From Cellulosimicrobium protaetiae (GTDB lineage: Bacteria; Actinomycetota; Actinomycetes; Actinomycetales; Cellulomonadaceae): a stretch of 64,000 nucleotides of DNA. The notes beneath the pieces were generated by a model, which was given only the letters and a program-made list of their open reading frames with translations, had not been told where the DNA came from and made no database searches. Below, piece after piece: positions 61,871 through 64,000 of the stretch. The stretch is taken from contig NZ_CP052757.1 of the NCBI RefSeq assembly GCF_009708005.2, positions 2,480,001 through 2,544,000 on the forward strand, in the 5' to 3' direction. The translations under genes and the position numbers were made by a program. Each line of letters opens with the position of its first letter. Position 1 is the stretch's first letter.

Positions 61871-64000
61871 GTGCCGGTCCAGCCGTCCCCGTCCCTGTCT
61901 GACACCGCTCCGTCCCACGCCGCCGCTCCCTCCGACGCCGCGACGCACGCCGTCGCCGAGGAGCAGCAGCATCTCGACGCCGCGCTCGTGCGTCGCGCCC
62001 AGCTTCTCGCCGACCTGGACGACCAGCTTTCCGGGCCCACCGACCCGGACCGTCCCGGTGCCGAGGACGTCGTCGAGCGCTCCCGCCGGGCCGGGCTGCG
62101 TCGTCGGCGCACCGAGCTCGAGCGCGCGGAGAGCGGGCTCGTCTTCGGCCGCGTCGACACCGTCGAGGGGGTCACGCGCCACGTCGGGCGCGTCGGCATC
62201 GCCGCGTCCGACGACGACGCCGACCCGCTCGTGCTCGACTGGCGTGCCCCGGGCGCCCGCGCGTTCTACACCGCGACCGCGCGCGAGCCCCAGGGCCTCG
62301 CGCGGCGCCGGCACGTGCGGACCGCGGGCGACCGCGTCACCGGTGTCGACGACGAGCCGCTCGACGGGTCGGCGGCCGGGCTCGACGGCGAGGACGGCCT
62401 CGTCGGCGAGGGCGCGCTGCTGGCCGCCCTGTCCGAGCGGCGCACGGGCCGCATGGGCACCGCGGTCGCGACCCTTCAGGTCGAGCAGGACGCGATCGTG
62501 CGCGCACCGGCCGAGCAGACGCTCGTCGTGCAGGGCGGCCCGGGGACGGGCAAGACGGTCGTCGCGCTGCACCGCGTCGCGTACCTGCTGTTCACGCATC
62601 CGCACCTCGCGGAGCGGGGCGTGCTCCTGCTCGGCCCGTCGTCGCGGTTCCTCGAGTACGTCGCCCAGGTGCTGCCCGCGCTCGGCGAGACGGCGGTCGT
62701 GTCGGCCACGTGCGACGCGCTCGTCCCGGGCGTCGCGCCCGAGCGTGACGAGGGCCGGGACGTGGCCGAGCTCAAGGGCCGCGCGCTGTGGCAGGACGTC
62801 GTCGCCCGGTACGCCGACGCCCTCGTCCCGGACGCGCGGGCGCTCACGGTGCGCCTCGACGGCGAGCCGCTCACGCTCGACGCGGCACGGGTCGGCGAGG
62901 TCCTGCGGGCCGCCCGGGCGGGCGGTCGCAGCGTGCTCGCGGCTCGGCGTCGGGCCGTGGACATCCTGCTCGACGCGCTCGTCGACGAGGCCGCGGCGCG
63001 GCACGCGGAGCTGCTCGAACGCGTCGAGGAGGGGTTCGAGGACGTGCTCGGAAAGCTCGACGCCGGGCTCGCCGCGCGCGACGACCGCGCCCCGACGACC
63101 GGCGCGCGCGGCGGTGACGTCGACGGCGAGCTCACGGACGACGACCTCGACCGGCTCCACGGCGACCTCGCGCACGACGTCGGGTTCACGGCGGTCCTCG
63201 ACGCGTGGTGGCCCGTCGTCGACGCCCGCACGGCGCTCGCGGACCTGCTGGGGGACGCCGCCCTCCTCGCGCGTCACGCGCCCGAGCTCTCACCCGACGA
63301 GGTCGGCCGTGTGACGGGCGAGCCTGCCGCGCTCGCGCCGAGCGACGTCCCGCTCCTCGACGCGCTCGCCGACGCGCTGGGCACCCCGGACACCCCCGGC
63401 GAGCAGGGCGAGTTCCTCGCGCAGCGCGCGGCGACGCGCCGCGACTGGGTGTACGGGCACGTCGTGGTCGACGAGGCGCAGGAGCTCTCGCCCATGCAGT
63501 GGCACATGGTGCTGCGCCGTTGCCCGACGCGTTCGGTGACCGCCGTCGGGGACGTCGACCAGACCGAGGCGCCGCACCGCCACACGGACTGGGCGGACGT
63601 CGTCGGCCCGGTCTTCGGGGAGCGCTGGCACCGCGCTGACCTGACGATCTGCTACCGCACGCCCCGCGAGGTCATGGGGCTCGTCGGGCCGGTGCTGCGC
63701 GCGGCGGGCAGCCGCAACGCGCCGCCCCGTGCGGTGCGCGACGCGGGGGTCGCGCCGCGCGACGTCGTCGTGCCCGACGGTGCCTCGGACGCGACCCTGG
63801 GCGCGGCGGTCGCGGCCGAGGTCGCGCGCCTCGCGGAGCGCTACGACGGCGGTTCCGTCGGGGTCGTGGCACCGCGCGACCGGCTCGGGCACCTGGGTGC
63901 CGCCGTGGGCGGCGTCCCCGTCCTCAGCACGTCGGAGGCGAAGGGGCTCGAGTGGGACGCGGTCGTCGTCGTCGACCCGGACGGCATCGCGGCGGAGCCG
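61871..64000 (+). CDS. helD: HelD-like RNA polymerase-associated helicase (3' end outside window)
   Basis: The first 710 codons run open to the window edge. The N-terminus is a coiled coil (EEQQHLDAALVRRAQLLADL), followed by the 1A domain with Walker A VVQGGPGTGKTVVALHRVAYLL near residue 220, a helical insertion, and Walker B HVVVDEAQELSPMQW near 531, then the UvrD-like motif GDVDQTEAPHRH and motif IV region CYRTPREVM. This is the HelD layout of actinobacteria, which releases stalled RNA polymerase and, in some members, protects it against rifamycins. The GTG at 61871 follows AGAGG. A SigR-type promoter precedes it. Confidence 0.88.
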   Translation, partial: MPVQPSPSLSDTAPSHAAAPSDAATHAVAEEQQHLDAALVRRAQLLADLDDQLSGPTDPDRPGAEDVVERSRRAGLRRRRTELERAESGLVFGRVDTVEGVTRHVGRVGIAASDDDADPLVLDWRAPGARAFYTATAREPQGLARRRHVRTAGDRVTGVDDEPLDGSAAGLDGEDGLVGEGALLAALSERRTGRMGTAVATLQVEQDAIVRAPAEQTLVVQGGPGTGKTVVALHRVAYLLFTHPHLAERGVLLLGPSSRFLEYVAQVLPALGETAVVSATCDALVPGVAPERDEGRDVAELKGRALWQDVVARYADALVPDARALTVRLDGEPLTLDAARVGEVLRAARAGGRSVLAARRRAVDILLDALVDEAAARHAELLERVEEGFEDVLGKLDAGLAARDDRAPTTGARGGDVDGELTDDDLDRLHGDLAHDVGFTAVLDAWWPVVDARTALADLLGDAALLARHAPELSPDEVGRVTGEPAALAPSDVPLLDALADALGTPDTPGEQGEFLAQRAATRRDWVYGHVVVDEAQELSPMQWHMVLRRCPTRSVTAVGDVDQTEAPHRHTDWADVVGPVFGERWHRADLTICYRTPREVMGLVGPVLRAAGSRNAPPRAVRDAGVAPRDVVVPDGASDATLGAAVAAEVARLAERYDGGSVGVVAPRDRLGHLGAAVGGVPVLSTSEAKGLEWDAVVVVDPDGIAAEP

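Overview
The window is very GC-rich actinobacterial chromosome, densely packed and almost entirely housekeeping. The gene set (PknL-type kinase beside an Rv2175c-like protein, type II DAHP synthase, SigA with an acidic/Lys-Ala-rich N-terminus, fabG-inhA pair, GlgC/GlgA divergent pair, HelD, DUF3099, DUF7455) and the PPi-dependent phosphofructokinase fit a Micrococcales organism, perhaps Cellulomonadaceae/Promicromonosporaceae. That placement is inference; no rRNA or tRNA gene was seen.

Layout. 1-14.7 kb is a conserved actinobacterial block: NYN-domain protein, long-chain acyl-CoA ligase, ROK glucokinase, PlsC acyltransferase, PPi-PFK, DAHP synthase, PASTA-type Ser/Thr kinase, its probable DNA-binding substrate, and a polyprenyl diphosphate synthase. 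As I recall the M. tuberculosis fadD15-plsC-aroG-pknL-Rv2175c-idsA2 region, the order is the same. 14.7-19.8 kb holds a universal stress protein, the primary sigma factor and topoisomerase IV subunit B. 19.9-22.5 kb holds a DUF4430 lipoprotein with a membrane partner and small enzymes. 22.8-27.5 kb is a complete ole operon (oleA, fused oleBC, oleD) for head-to-head long-chain olefin synthesis. 27.6-33.7 kb holds MetH, a double-GNAT acetyltransferase and a YpfJ-type metallopeptidase. 34-39.5 kb holds an ABC-F protein, SURF1, fabG-fabI(inhA) and SixA. 39.6-43.5 kb holds serB-glgC facing glgA. 43.7-45.3 kb is a less GC-rich surface-protein pair. 45.5-49.1 kb holds an ABC ATPase and an NfeD/SPFH pair. 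49.3-54.1 kb is a TetR-controlled heterodimeric ABC exporter. 54.2-57 kb is a sulfane-sulfur (CstR-like) module. 57.1-64 kb holds a CtpF-like P-type ATPase, a Phd/VapC toxin-antitoxin pair, a TrmH methyltransferase and the start of HelD.

Regulation is unusually readable. At least 16 genes have a TANNNT-like -10 box ending 6-7 nt before the start codon, which implies leaderless transcription. Two divergent gene pairs share a self-complementary -10 element. The sigA and helD genes each have a match to the SigR/SigH stress promoter (GGAAY-N18-GTT). Clear operator-type palindromes precede the TetR gene, the sulfur operon, the toxin-antitoxin pair, the DUF3099 operon, the metH/GNAT pair and the ole operon.

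The least explained sequences are two short tandem arrays in convergent intergenic gaps: a 19-bp-period array at 45411-45523 and a 21-bp-period array at 32732-32794.
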